Assembly: GCA_963765875.1 (NCBI GenBank)
Contig: CAVXYK010000015.1
Location: 1 to 64,000 of the forward strand
Direction of reading: 5' to 3'
DNA length: 64,000 nucleotides
DNA from: JAWKOK01 sp963765875
GTDB taxonomy: Bacteria; Chloroflexota; Anaerolineae; Caldilineales; Caldilineaceae
This document shows, piece after piece, positions 38,502 to 51,543 of this stretch (position 1 is its first letter; the number at the start of each line of letters is the position of its first letter). The notes under the pieces are model-generated. The model saw nothing but the letters and a program-made list of their open reading frames with translations. It was not told the DNA's origin and did no database searches. The position numbers and the translations under genes are program-made.

Positions 38502-39470
38502 CTAACTGTCGACTGAATTCGAGCCATATTTTCTGGCGCTGATGGCTCGCTGGATGGACGGATCTCTCTCTACAAGCAAACGCAGGCCATCTGACAGTTT
38601 GGTCTGCGGAGAATAGCCGAGCAACTGACGAGCCTTGCTGACATCGGCCACGAGACGCGCCAGCCCACCCGGTGCTTCATGGTTATAGAGCACATTGGTT
38701 TTGACGCCCGCTGTCTGACCGATGAGATCAATCAATTCGTTGAGCGACGTCTCTTCACCGCTGCCGATGTTGATGATCTCTTGATCGACGCCGTCGGCCG
38801 TGGCTGACCTGATCAGCGCATCGACAACATCGTCGACATAGACGTAATCGCGGGTTTGGGTACCGTCACCAAAGACGACCAGAGAGCCACGCCCAATTGC
38901 CTGCTGCATGAACTGGGGTATGACCGGCGCATGGACCGGCGGCAGCGACTGATCGGGGCCATAGGCATTGAAGACACGCAGCGCCACTGTCTCGAAGCCG
39001 GAAAGCCGTCCCATGGTGAAGAGATAGTGCTCGGCCGCTCGCTTACTCACGGCATAGGGCACTACAGGCCGCGCTTCCATCGACTCGCTCACCGGCTGGG
39101 CGGACTGCCCGCCGTAGACTGTTGCGCTGCTGGTCAGAATCACTCGATCAACCCCCACATCCCGACAAGCCTCAAGCAACGACACCGTGCCACCGACGTT
39201 CACGGTATTATACTCGCGCGGATAGAGAAGCGACGCAGGCACGCTCACCCGTGCCGCCAGGTGAAAGACCACCTCCATCCCCTGAAGCAGCGACCATAGC
39301 TTCGGTATATCGTTGACATCGCCCCGGTTGAAGTTAATCCCCTGCCGCAATCGATCCGGATCGCCGCTGCTCAGATCGTCGAGCACGCGCACATAGTGAC
39401 CTTGTTCATGCAGTCGATTGGACAGGTGGGCGCCTATGAAGCCGGCCCCGCCGGTAACAAGCACACGCAT
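38502..39470 (-). CDS. NAD-dependent sugar-nucleotide epimerase/dehydratase
   Basis: 322 residues from the ATG at 39470 (GAGG site seven bases upstream). The extended SDR pattern is complete: MRVLVTGGAGFIGAHLSNRL at the N-terminus, FHLAARVSVPASL, the SSATVYGG strand, YAVSKRAAEHY with catalytic Tyr and Lys, and LRVFNAYGPDQS. The REYNTVNVGGTVSLLEACR segment is typical of UDP-glucose/GlcNAc 4-epimerases. It likely makes a nucleotide sugar for envelope polysaccharide, in line with mltG next door. Specificity between glucose, GlcNAc or uronate forms cannot be set. Confidence 0.88.
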   Translation of the reverse strand: MRVLVTGGAGFIGAHLSNRLHEQGHYVRVLDDLSSGDPDRLRQGINFNRGDVNDIPKLWSLLQGMEVVFHLAARVSVPASLLYPREYNTVNVGGTVSLLEACRDVGVDRVILTSSATVYGGQSAQPVSESMEARPVVPYAVSKRAAEHYLFTMGRLSGFETVALRVFNAYGPDQSLPPVHAPVIPQFMQQAIGRGSLVVFGDGTQTRDYVYVDDVVDALIRSATADGVDQEIINIGSGEETSLNELIDLIGQTAGVKTNVLYNHEAPGGLARLVADVSKARQLLGYSPQTKLSDGLRLLVERDPSIQRAISARKYGSNSVDS

Positions 39471-39552
39471 TTTTACCTCGCCGCAAGCGGTTCCCCACTT
39501 GGTTAGGAGGGAACCGGAATGAACTGTCGATGTCCGACATTGGTGAATGCTA

Positions 39553-39996
39553 TCATCGTCCAGTGGACACAGCCGCTTGATCAATGCCGGCATTCAGTCG
39601 TTGAAAAACCGACGCTGGGATCTTGGCCATGCAGCCCTCCAGATCGACACATATATGCTGACTGGCGCCACTGACCAACAACCGACTGTCATCGACACTG
39701 CGAATTTCATAGGCAAAACTCACCTTGCGGCTACGAAGCTCAGTCAGACGTGTGAGAACGCGTACGGTATCACCATAGCGAGATGGACTGCGATACTCAA
39801 CCTGGATTCCGGTCACGGAAAAATGATTGCCGCCCTCTGCCACTTCACTGTAAGGCATGCCCACGGCATCCATCCAGGCGATGCGTCCGGCTTCAAACCA
39901 GATTACATAGTTACTGTGGTGCACGATGCCCATGGCGTCGGTCTCGGCAAAGCGCACTGTGATGTCCAGGGGAACAATTGTTTTGAGATTGGTCAT
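39553..39996 (-). CDS. Acyl-CoA thioesterase of the YbgC/FadM hot-dog family
   Basis: 147 residues forming a single hot-dog domain. The signature VRFAETDAMGIVHHSNYVIWFEAGR holds the catalytic Asp and the His-Asn turn of 4-hydroxybenzoyl-CoA thioesterase-type enzymes. VEYRSPSRYGDTVRV and KVSFAYEIRSVDD are the next conserved strands. It hydrolyses acyl-CoA to free acid and CoA in the cytoplasm. It lies between dihydrolipoyl dehydrogenase and the epimerase on the same strand; a link to branched-chain or keto-acid oxidation by the E2-Lpd pair is possible. Confidence 0.87.
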   Translation of the reverse strand: MTNLKTIVPLDITVRFAETDAMGIVHHSNYVIWFEAGRIAWMDAVGMPYSEVAEGGNHFSVTGIQVEYRSPSRYGDTVRVLTRLTELRSRKVSFAYEIRSVDDSRLLVSGASQHICVDLEGCMAKIPASVFQRLNAGIDQAAVSTGR

Positions 39997-40036
39997 AGTT
40001 CTCGATTACATGTTCGTCCGCGAATCGTACCAGGCT

Positions 40037-40079
40037 ATCTCGCGTAGGGACAGAACTAAGACCTGTCCCTACGCGAGAT
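40037..40079. repeat. 17-bp perfect hairpin in the lpd-thioesterase gap
   Basis: ATCTCGCGTAGGGACAG (40037-40053) is perfectly complementary to CTGTCCCTACGCGAGAT (40063-40079), with a nine-base loop. It is a GTAG/CTAC type hairpin at the 3' side of the lpd gene. Confidence 0.8.
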
Positions 40080-40113
40080 TGTCGATCGTTTTCAGCATCG
40101 CTCTGCCATGTGC

Positions 40114-41547
<1,434 letters not shown>

Positions 41548-41565
41548 GATATCTCCTAGAAGTTG

Positions 41566-41668
41566 GGGGATTGGGGAATGGGGAGTGGGGAGTGGGGACT
41601 GGGTGTACGCACCGTATCGGTCGGTACCTACCCAATCCCTAATCCCCAATCCCTAGTCCCCAATCCCA
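41566..41668. repeat. G-rich/C-rich inverted repeat between the E2 and lpd genes
   Basis: The left half has repeated GGGGATTGGGGAATGGGGA-type units and the right half has the C-rich inverse (ATCCCTAATCCCCAATCCC). The runs of four G could also fold as a quadruplex in one strand. It ends two bases before the E2 stop. Confidence 0.65.
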
Positions 41669-41670
41669 TG

Positions 41671-43011
41671 TTATTCCTCACGCTCGGTCCAGTTTTCGAG
41701 CGTCATTTTCACGATAGACAGAAATTTGTCCGCCATGGCGCCGTCCAACACGCGATGATCAAAGGTCAGGCTCAGATAGCACATAGGGCGGATCACGATG
41801 GCATCGTCGGCGCTCGGCAGCAGCGACGATCTACCACTGCGCACCGTCGACTGCACCACCGGCCGCTTCACGATAGCGCCGACGCCCAGTATACCGGCCT
41901 GAGGCTGGTTGATGATGGGCGTACCGATCAGGCTACCGCTGGTCCCATGGTTGGTAATCGTAAACGTTCCGCCTGTCAGATGGTCCGGCGAGAGTTGATT
42001 CGCCCGCGCCTGTTCAGTCAGCCGGTTGACCGCTCGCGCCAGCCCCAACAAATTCATCTCGTCGGCATCACGCAGAACCGGGACAACCAATCCCTGCTCA
42101 ACGGCCGCAGCCACGCCAATATGGATGCGTCGATTGACCAGAATCCCTGCGTCCGTGAAACGTGAATTTAGCTCAGGCACGGCCCTAAGCCCGACAGCCG
42201 TCGCCGCAACAAAGTAGGGCGTATATGTCAGCTTGATGCCCTTCTCAGCCAGTCGACCTTTCCATGCCTCACGATGGCGGACGACCGTGGTCATATCGAC
42301 TTCAAAGACCGTCGTCACATGGGGGCTGGTGCGCTTGCTCTGCACCATGTGGGCAGCAATGGCGCGACGCATGGTGGATAGCGGTTGGAGGATTTCATCG
42401 TTTGAAGAAGGATCGGAAGGAAGAGGGGAAGAGCGAAGATCAATGAACGAAGAACCAGCGTCTGCACGCGTGCAGACGCTTTCCTGATCTTCGATCTCTG
42501 ATGCTCGGTCTTCAATAAACCGAAGCACGTCCTTCTTGGTGATGCGTCCGTTCAAGCCTGTGGCATCAACCTCATCAAGATCGACATCTTTTTCTGCGGC
42601 CAAACGCGCCACCACAGGGCTAATGAATGAACGGCCGTTTGGCCGGGACTGACCAGATAGCGAAGCCAAGTCAGGGTCTGACAATCCGTTCGGTTCGGAG
42701 CGTTCCACCATGCCTGGCTCAGTGCCCGGATCATTGCCCGGCTCATCGCCTGTGTCACCATCGATCGTTTCGCCCGACGCGCCGATATAGGCCAGTACAG
42801 AACCGGCTTCGACAGTCTGGCCTTCGTTGACCAACACGGTCAGCAGAACGCCGTTTGTAGGCGCGGGCACTTCAGTATCGATCTTATCGGTGGCGATCTC
42901 CAGCAGCGGTTCAAGCTTGTCGACGGTCTCCCCAGCGGCCTTAAGCCAGCGGGTCACCGTTCCTTCGACGACACTTTCCCCAAGCTGGGGCATGATCACA
43001 GCAGTCGGCAT
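41671..43011 (-). CDS. 2-oxo acid dehydrogenase E2 component (dihydrolipoamide acyltransferase)
   Basis: 446 residues. The N-terminal lipoyl domain (1-78) has the lipoylated Lys in EIATDKIDTEVPAP. An acidic linker is followed by the E1/E3-binding domain ISPVVARLAAEKDVDLDEVDATGLNGRITKKDVLRF (about 130-165). After a second linker comes the catalytic domain with MRRAIAAHMVQSKRTSPHVTT and active-site TFDHRVLDGA. The lipoyl context ATDKIDTEV suggests a branched-chain or mixed 2-oxo acid E2 rather than a strict pyruvate type. The second linker is encoded partly by a perfect palindrome. Lpd follows downstream. Confidence 0.92.
   Translation of the reverse strand: MPTAVIMPQLGESVVEGTVTRWLKAAGETVDKLEPLLEIATDKIDTEVPAPTNGVLLTVLVNEGQTVEAGSVLAYIGASGETIDGDTGDEPGNDPGTEPGMVERSEPNGLSDPDLASLSGQSRPNGRSFISPVVARLAAEKDVDLDEVDATGLNGRITKKDVLRFIEDRASEIEDQESVCTRADAGSSFIDLRSSPLPSDPSSNDEILQPLSTMRRAIAAHMVQSKRTSPHVTTVFEVDMTTVVRHREAWKGRLAEKGIKLTYTPYFVAATAVGLRAVPELNSRFTDAGILVNRRIHIGVAAAVEQGLVVPVLRDADEMNLLGLARAVNRLTEQARANQLSPDHLTGGTFTITNHGTSGSLIGTPIINQPQAGILGVGAIVKRPVVQSTVRSGRSSLLPSADDAIVIRPMCYLSLTFDHRVLDGAMADKFLSIVKMTLENWTEREE
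42458..42479. repeat. 22-bp perfect palindrome inside the E2 coding region
   Basis: GCGTCTGCACG and CGTGCAGACGC meet without a spacer. It encodes part of the flexible linker (ESVCTRADAG) between the binding and catalytic domains and introduces a Cys not expected there. Confidence 0.7.
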
Positions 43012-43100
43012 CGATTCAGACTCTCAGTCAAGGACGTAAGTGCGGCGCTCCCGGATCTCATGCGGATTGACCCCATGGATTCCAGATGAGCCGAAAGTGC

Positions 43101-44090
<990 letters not shown>

Positions 44091-44108
44091 TCAAACTCCC
44101 ACAGAAAT

Positions 44109-44219
44109 AAGGCGGTTCCAAAAAGATGATCATCCACGAAGCAAAAAGAAACACGAAGAAAGCCACCTTCGTACAATTTCATATTTCATCGTGGATGAGT
44201 ATTATCCTGCATTGGCCCA
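44109..44219. repeat. Miniature repeat element, CCACGAAG core
   Basis: It starts AAGGCGGTTCCAAAAAGATG, has ATCCACGAAG and its inverse CGTGGATGA, and ends ATTATCCTGCATTGGCCCA. Both ends match the element at 18.4 kb. Confidence 0.7.
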
Positions 44220-44232
44220 AATGCCTTGAATA

Positions 44233-44499
44233 CTATGCATCCTGACTAATCGCATTGAGAACGGCCTGGATGCGCTCGGTGAGCGGCTCCCATTCAACGT
44301 CCGGATACTTGTTGACAGTCACAAAATTCTGCGCCCAGAAGACATTATAGATGCCGCCGAGATCAAAAAGCTGCCGGGCCAACGGATGACCGGCAGCAGA
44401 ATCCACGTCCGGAAAATTGGCAGACTCAGTGAATCGCTTCGCCGGCAAGACAAACTTAAGCGCATTGGGATTGGGTGTCTGCTGTACTACGATTTCCAT
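44233..44499 (-). CDS. Nfu/NifU N-terminal domain protein
   Basis: 88 residues from ATG 44499. The start EIVVQQTPNPNALKFVLP is the clear signature of the Nfu_N domain, followed by HPLARQLFDLGGIYNVFWAQNFVTVNK. The C-terminal CxxC cluster-binding domain of full Nfu is absent, so this is a stand-alone domain. It may help iron-sulfur transfer as a partner; the neighbouring Fe-S reductase gene is suggestive but not proof. Confidence 0.85.
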   Translation of the reverse strand: MEIVVQQTPNPNALKFVLPAKRFTESANFPDVDSAAGHPLARQLFDLGGIYNVFWAQNFVTVNKYPDVEWEPLTERIQAVLNAISQDA

Positions 44500-44575
44500 G
44501 GTGACAGTATAGCAGTTGGGGAAACGGGGAGCAAAGGACCGAAGATTGTTGCAGCCAATGCATGTCGGCAGATGG

Positions 44576-44917
44576 TCACACGCTGGCTGGCGGGGAAAAG
44601 GAGCCGTCTTCATTGCAAGGATAGTCCGTTATGGCGGTCACTGACGCCATCGGCAATCGCCCGTAGACATGTGGAAAGAGCTCGTCACCGCCTAAGAGGT
44701 TTTCATCGATCACGTCACAGGTCAGCATGGCCGGATCGATTTCCAGGAGAACCAATTCGTCCTGCCCACGGTAGTAGCGATTGGCCACACCTTGCACCTG
44801 CCCGGCATACGAGCAATGGATGAAGCCTTCGTCGGCGAAGGTCTGCGGCGTATATTCGCCCGAGGAAACGGCGGCGTCAGCTTCGGTTTTGGTCGTGATG
44901 TGGTAGATCGGTTGCAT
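44576..44917 (-). CDS. DUF952 family protein
   Basis: 113 residues from ATG 44917 (AGGA site). The family pattern is seen as IYHITTKTEADAAVSSGEYTPQTFADEGFIHCSYAGQVQGVANRYY, LVLLEIDPAML and GGDELFPHVYGRLPMASV. DUF952 proteins share a fold with ADP-ribosyl-related domains and have no established bacterial role. It sits in a run of small genes downstream of the Fe-S reductase. Confidence 0.88.
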   Translation of the reverse strand: MQPIYHITTKTEADAAVSSGEYTPQTFADEGFIHCSYAGQVQGVANRYYRGQDELVLLEIDPAMLTCDVIDENLLGGDELFPHVYGRLPMASVTAITDYPCNEDGSFSPPASV

Positions 44918-45013
44918 GGAAAATCCTTGAGTGAAGAACGGTTGATCGTGCGTTGAGATTGCTGACATGATACCACGGTTGGCGGGAAAGAATTCAGCGG
45001 TTGTATCTCAGGC

Positions 45014-45080
45014 CCTGCTGCAAAAAGGTCCGGTTCACCACAGAGGCAGGGAGAAGGCACAGAGTCCACAGAGGGAAAGC
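45014..45080. repeat. Truncated miniature repeat, CACCACAGAG core
   Basis: CCTGCTGCAAAAAGGTCCG leads into TTCACCACAGAGGCAGGG and AAGGCACAGAGTCCACAGAGG, identical in layout to the element at 58.4 kb. The right end is missing. Confidence 0.6.
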
Positions 45081-45163
45081 CCTGCCCAACAGAAAGGGGC
45101 GCAGTGCTCGTTGACACTGCGGCCCAATATTGCATCTTTCTGACTATCCCTATCTCACCCAGC

Positions 45164-47178
45164 CTACGCCTCAATACGCTCCGCCATCAACTCGACCACA
45201 TCCACGACGGCCACGCCCTGATCGGCTTCCTTGGAGGCGTCAGTCAGCATGGTGAGGCAGAAGGGACAGCCGACGGCGATGGTCTTAGCCCCGGTCTCGG
45301 CAGCCTCTTCATAGCGAACGATGTTCACCCGTTCGGGGCTGTGCTCCTCTTCCTTCCACATCTGTGCACCGCCGGCCCCGCAACAGAATGATTTCTTTCC
45401 GTGGCGCGGCATCTCAACCGTGTTCAAGCCCATGCTGCCGAGCAGAGCTCGGGGCGCATCGACAATACCGTTCTGGCGACCAAGATAACACGGATCATGG
45501 AAGGTGATGGTGTCGCTGTCGCCATTGCTGATGGCGCTAATCTTGTTGAACGCCGTCAGTTCCGAAAGCAACTGGGTGTGATGAATCACGTCGTAGTGGC
45601 CGCCCAACTCGCCGTATTCCTTGCCCAATGCCTGTAGACAGTGGGGGCAGGTGGCGACGATGCGCTTGGGGGCGAATTCGTTCAGCGTTTCAATGTTTCC
45701 AAGCGCCATCTCATAGAAGAGCGCCTCGTTGCCGGAGCGTCGCGCAGCATCGCCGGTACAGGTCTCCATCTCGCCCAACACGGCATAGTTGACGCCGGCA
45801 GCGTTAAGCACCTTGGCGAATGCCTTGGCGGTCGCCTGAGCTCGCGGGTCATAGGCAGGTGCACATCCGACCCACCAGAGCAGCTCGAAGTCCGGATTGT
45901 CCTCGACCGTAGGCACGTCCAGCCCCTCGGCCCAGGCCATGCGGTCGCCGGCACTCAGGTTCCACGGGTTGCCGTTGCGCTCCATACCCCGATAGGCCGT
46001 GCGCAGTTCCTTAGGATAAGAGTCCTCCATCAGTGTCTGCCAGCGGCGCATGTACATGATGTCGAACATGGGCTCGTTGCCGACGGGACAGATCTCGATG
46101 CAGGCGGCGCAGGCCGTACAGGCCCAGACGGCCGACTCGCTGATGGCGTAGTCGATCAGGTTGAACTCGGACTCGTCTCCATTGGCCAGCGAGGTCAGAT
46201 TTTCGTTGATGTAATAGCGCTTGTTGACCTCAAGCGCCGATGGGGACAACTCCTTGCCCGTGGTGTAGGCCGGACAGACGTCCTGGCAGCGGTTACACAT
46301 GATACACGAGTAGGCATCAACCAGGTTGGTCCAGGGCAGTTGCTCCAGTTTGGCAACGCCGAATTCCTCAATCGACTCGTCCTCAAAATCTATGGCTTCC
46401 AACGAACCCATAGCTGTGCGTTTGGGTTTCGTGAGGAAATTGAAGCCGGACATGACGAGGTGAAAATGCTTGGTATAGGGGAAGTAGGGAATGAAGGCCA
46501 GAATCAGGCCGATAGCGACCCACCAGCCGATATGCGCGCCGATCGCCAGTTGTGTTTCGCTCATGCCAGACCAAAGATTGCTCAGCGCATTGCCGAACGG
46601 CTGCCAAGGATCGCCGCCATGTTCCGCGATCAAGAAGCTCTCGCCCAACATTCGGAAGCCGACATGGCAGAGGATGAAGATGCCGACAATCAGCGAGTCG
46701 CGGGCAATGCCGCCCTGCTTCACCTTGTCCATCAACATGATGTTGTCGTTGTAGGTCAACGCCTTGCTGCGCAGGATGAAACGGCGGACCAAAAAGTAGA
46801 CCATGCCGATCAGCACCGACATGGTGAAGACATCGGCCAAGCAGGCGATAGACATTGCCGGCGAATCCAGTGCCCAAGAACGTAAAGTCAAAGAGGCCCT
46901 GGAGAACATCGGCGAAATTGACCAGGCAAGTAGAAGATGAAGCCCCAGGCGATCATGGCGTGGAAGATGCTGGTGCCGGTGCGCGCCCGCCAAATGGGCC
47001 ACATGGTGACCCACTCAAACAAGGCGGAGAACGCCTTGCCGATAACACCCTTGGTGTCAAAGGGTTCACCCTGTCCGCGTCGGATCACCAAGTAGACTTT
47101 GCGGAATCCCAAGTAGGAAAAATAGATTGATAAGGCAAGAGCAACGAGGAATAGAAGTTTTTCAGGCCAGGTGAGCAT
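45164..47178 (-). CDS. Membrane Fe-S oxidoreductase with CCG domains (HdrD/GlpC-like; two frameshifts)
   Basis: About 670 residues over two indels near 46930 and 46875. The N-terminal half has several membrane helices in a NarI/DsrM-like arrangement (LLFLVALALSIYFSYLGF, FTMSVLIGMVYFLV, GWWVAIGLILAFI). Two [4Fe-4S] motifs follow: CIMCNRCQDVCPAY and CTACAACIEICPVG. Then come two CCG cysteine-rich domains with CPHCLQALG, FHDPCYLGR and KKSFCCGAGGA. The architecture matches membrane heterodisulfide-reductase-like proteins that pass electrons between quinone and an acyl-CoA dehydrogenase/ETF or thiol system. The frame changes lie in the first TM part; all cofactor motifs are in one frame. Confidence 0.87.
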
Positions 47179-47440
47179 GGTCAATGTCCTTTGAGAAACA
47201 GAGCGCTGATTGTTCGGCCATCATTTCACGGTTATACACTATCACGGTTGCGACACCGTTTCGACACTGTTTGGCCGTTTGTGACCGGCACTATTGCTGG
47301 AGCGCAATAGTCCGGCGGTAAATAGAGTTGGAGCAAGCATACATCGACAATCGAACGCTCCATAGGTGCAACTGACCTTGATCGAGAGGGACAGATGTCA
47401 TGCAGTTTTGGGACAATGGTCCTATGGGCAAGGAGAACGG

Positions 47441-47560
47441 GTCGTCGGGCGCTAGCGCCCGACGACCCGGAAGATACATACTGGGCTTCGAAATCAGTTG
47501 AGACGAACTCCGGGAGGAGCACCTTATCGTTCAGGTCTGCGGCATCATCCTCCCGGAGGG
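47441..47560. repeat. 30-bp perfect palindrome and a second hairpin in a gene-free gap
   Basis: Bases 47441-47470 are a perfect palindrome without spacer (arm GGGTCGTCGGGCGCT). CTCCGGGAGG (47510-47519) and CCTCCCGGAG (47551-47560) form another stem. The whole gap 47185-47655 has no supported gene and lies upstream of the Fe-S reductase and downstream of kdgK. Confidence 0.75.
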
Positions 47561-47655
47561 ACTCTAGGCGATTAACTCGTTTTGAACAGACCCATTACAG
47601 ATCACGCTTCACGTTTTACGCTACAGAGCCTTCGCCGTAATTAGGCTGACTGTTT

Positions 47656-48702
47656 CTAGCGCTGTACACGTCCTGACGCATCGCCGCCCATAAGCTTGGT
47701 GGCTTCGGCCAGGGTGGTCAGGTTCACATCGCCGGGGATCGAATGCTTCAGGCAGGAGGCGGCCACGGCGAAGTTGAGCGCATCTTCGTCAGCCATACCG
47801 CTGGTCAGGCCGTAGATCAGGCCGGCAGCGAACGAGTCGCCGCCGCCGACGCGGTCGACGATGTGGGTGATGTCGTAGCGCTTGCTCAGGTAGAAGTCAC
47901 TGCCGTTGTAAAGACAGGCCGACCAGCCGTTGTGAGAGGCGCTGTAGCTTTCGCGCAGCGTGATGGTCTGGTACTTCAAGTTCGGGAAGGTCTCAAACAT
48001 CTTCTTGGCCAACGCCTCATAGCGGGCAGCGTCCAGATCGCCCGAGCCGACAGCGTGCTCCCAATCGCCTTCTTCCAGGCTGACGCCCAGCGATCGCTGG
48101 CAGTCTTCTTCATTGGCAATGCCCACATCGACATACTTGACCAATTCGGTCATGACCTCGGGTGCGCTCTTGCCATACTTCCAGAGTTTGCTGCGGAAGT
48201 TGTAGTCGCACGACACAGTAAGCCCCTTGGCCTTGGCCATCTGTACGGCCTTCAACGAAAGATCGGCGGCATCCTGCCCCAGCGCCGGGGTGATGCCGGT
48301 GATGTGGAACCATTCGGCCCCATCGAAGATGGCGTCCCAGTCGAAGTCATCGACCGTGGCGGTGGAGACAGACGAGTGGGAGCGGTCGTAGACAACGGCC
48401 GAGCCCTTCTGGTTGGCTCCGCCTTCCATGAAGTAGATGCCGACGCGCTCACCCTTGCGCGAGATGAACGACGTGTCCACGCCATAGCCGCGCAGGAAGC
48501 GGATGCAGGCCTCGGCGATGGGGTTTTTGGGCAATGCAGTGACGAAGGAGACGTCCTTGCCGAAGATGGCCAGCGAGATGGCTACATTGCCCTCGCCGCC
48601 GCCGAATGTGGCTTCCAACACGGAAGACTGGAAAAAACGCTCCATTTCGGGCGGTTTAAGACGCAGCATGATTTCGCCCAAAGTAACTACTCTACCAGCC
48701 AT
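47656..48702 (-). CDS. kdgK: 2-dehydro-3-deoxygluconokinase (PfkB family sugar kinase)
   Basis: 348 residues. The N-terminal VVTLGEIMLRLKPP and FGGGEGNVAISLAIFG are KDG-kinase-like. GVDTSFI and CDYNFRSKLW lie in the sugar site. The ATP and catalytic signature is DRVGGGDSFAAGLIYGL with the base Asp. The ATG follows a GGAG site and lies two bases after the KDPG aldolase stop, so the two are an operon for the last Entner-Doudoroff-type steps of uronate or gluconate breakdown. Confidence 0.92.
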   Translation of the reverse strand: MAGRVVTLGEIMLRLKPPEMERFFQSSVLEATFGGGEGNVAISLAIFGKDVSFVTALPKNPIAEACIRFLRGYGVDTSFISRKGERVGIYFMEGGANQKGSAVVYDRSHSSVSTATVDDFDWDAIFDGAEWFHITGITPALGQDAADLSLKAVQMAKAKGLTVSCDYNFRSKLWKYGKSAPEVMTELVKYVDVGIANEEDCQRSLGVSLEEGDWEHAVGSGDLDAARYEALAKKMFETFPNLKYQTITLRESYSASHNGWSACLYNGSDFYLSKRYDITHIVDRVGGGDSFAAGLIYGLTSGMADEDALNFAVAASCLKHSIPGDVNLTTLAEATKLMGGDASGRVQR

Positions 48703-48704
48703 GA

Positions 48705-49352
48705 TTATGCTCCTTGTCGAATCTGTTTGGCCAACGCCACTGCTTCGGCAGCCATCTTTTGAATCTCGTCAAATTTGCCGTCAGAAATCAGCTGCTTCTT
48801 GACCATCCAACTGCCGCCGCAGGCATGCACCGAGGGCAGGCTGAGGTAGTCGGACAGGTTGGCGGCACTGATGCCGCCGGTGGGGATGAACTTGACGCCG
48901 ACATAGGGAGCCGAGATGGCCTTGAGCGTCTTGACACCGCCGCCGGCCTCTGCCGGGAAGAACTTAACGATATTCAGGCCCTTCTTGAGCGCCATGTTGA
49001 TCTCGGTCGGGGTGAGCACACCGGGCGTGATCGGCATATCATTGGCGATGCACCAATCGACGACGTCATCGTCAAAGCCCGGCGTGACCACGAACTTGAC
49101 GCCTGCCTCGGCAGCCTGTTCGGCCTGGGCCACCGTCATCACGGTGCCGGCCCCGACCATCACGTCCGGGCACTCGGCGCTCATCAGCCTGATGGCTTCG
49201 GGTGCAGCCGCAGTGCGGAAGGTGATCTCCGCGCAGGGCAGCCCACCGGCCAGCAACGCCTGGCCCAGTTTGGGCGCGTCCGCGGCATTTTCAATGGCGA
49301 TGACCGGCACCACACCCAGTTCGCCGATCTGTTCCAGGATAGTTCCCATCAT
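48705..49352 (-). CDS. eda: 2-dehydro-3-deoxyphosphogluconate aldolase
   Basis: 215 residues, class I aldolase of the KDPG family. CAEITFRT carries the catalytic Glu, VGAGTVM and FVVTPGFDDDVVDWC are the phosphate-site strands, and NIVKFFPAEAGGG holds the Schiff-base Lys. FIPTGGISAANL completes the pattern. It splits KDPG to pyruvate and glyceraldehyde-3-phosphate, using the product of the kinase encoded directly downstream. Confidence 0.94.
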   Translation of the reverse strand: MMGTILEQIGELGVVPVIAIENAADAPKLGQALLAGGLPCAEITFRTAAAPEAIRLMSAECPDVMVGAGTVMTVAQAEQAAEAGVKFVVTPGFDDDVVDWCIANDMPITPGVLTPTEINMALKKGLNIVKFFPAEAGGGVKTLKAISAPYVGVKFIPTGGISAANLSDYLSLPSVHACGGSWMVKKQLISDGKFDEIQKMAAEAVALAKQIRQGA

Positions 49353-49626
49353 TTGTTCTCCTATTTGTACACGGCTTGGATTTTGACTAGGTCTGTCGGA
49401 CGCCGGGCAAGCGTCTCTACGGATGAAAAACCGCTCTCCTGCACTGCGCAGTTGCCCACCGGAAACGGTACAGGCCTACATAAATTGAGTGCTGATTCAA
49501 TTATACAACAACGGCCAAAAGAACGCGCTGTGCGATTTGACGGACTCCTCTCGACACCGACCAAGCTACGCCAAACCAACGTAGGGACAAGTCATTTGGG
49601 TGTGCTCAAAATGAGTTGAAAGGAGC

Positions 49627-49687
49627 GCGAGGCTGAGCTTGTCGAAGCCGGGTCGACCCGCCTGCGCCTTCGACAGGCTCAGCCTGC
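49627..49687. repeat. Inverted repeat of the widespread CTTCGACAGGCTCAG type
   Basis: GAGGCTGAGCTTGTCGAAG and its inverse CTTCGACAGGCTCAGCCTG form arms around GGGTCGACCC. The gap 49353-50276 holds this repeat and the next one; no gene is supported in it. Confidence 0.7.
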
Positions 49688-49965
49688 GGCTATCCGGGGT
49701 GCTCAACCCGTTTTGAATACATCAAAGTCATTCCCAGCAGTCCCCATCGGAATGGATACGGTTCCCAATCGAATATTCTCGCTCACGATCCCGAGAGCTT
49801 CACAAGAATGACTTGTCCAACGTGTGCAAGGAAACATATCTTTGAAGTACACGGGATTGTCGATTCCCTGTTTCGTGGGTGAGGATATCCATAGGCGCCA
49901 GGCCAAGATTATGTTGAGTCGAACACCCTTGCCAACGAACTTACAGCAACGGTATCATGCGTTTA

Positions 49966-50051
49966 GTAGGTCACGCTTGCAGCGTGACAAGGTACGCGTG
50001 CCAGACGGATCCAGAGGTCACCGAAGGAGTCCGACTGCAAGTCGGACCTAC
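49966..50051. repeat. Paired TTGCA-loop hairpins bounded by GTAG and CTAC
   Basis: GTCACGC-TTGCA-GCGTGAC (49970-49988) and GTCCGAC-TGCAA-GTCGGAC (50029-50047) are each perfect seven-base stems. GTAG stands before the first and CTAC after the second. The plan equals that at 1315-1392, with different stem sequences. Confidence 0.75.
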
Positions 50052-50276
50052 AGAAGTCATGTTTTCAAAGCGTCTTCAGTCTAGCGCCAGGATTTATCCC
50101 TGCCGAAACCGACGGCTTTGCCAGACATAACGCCTAGCTTGATGCCCATGAGCAAAGAAACCCGCCCTAGGGCATGTGATCCCAAGTTGAAGTTGCGTCG
50201 GTTCTGTCTTGATGGCACGATAGCCTCAACAACCATCTCCAAAGCCAAAAGCCCTGACCATCGAAAGGCATCGCCC

Positions 50277-51539
<1,263 letters not shown>

Positions 51540-51543
51540 TGAC

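Noticed and set aside
47185..47655. Small genes in the gap upstream of the Fe-S reductase
   Set aside because: Short open frames there overlap palindromes and have neither ribosome sites nor recognisable sequence.
49627..49687. CTTCGACAGGCTCAG inverted repeat as something specific to this locus
   Set aside because: From memory this sequence type is scattered in intergenic regions of many unrelated bacteria, so its presence alone is not informative.
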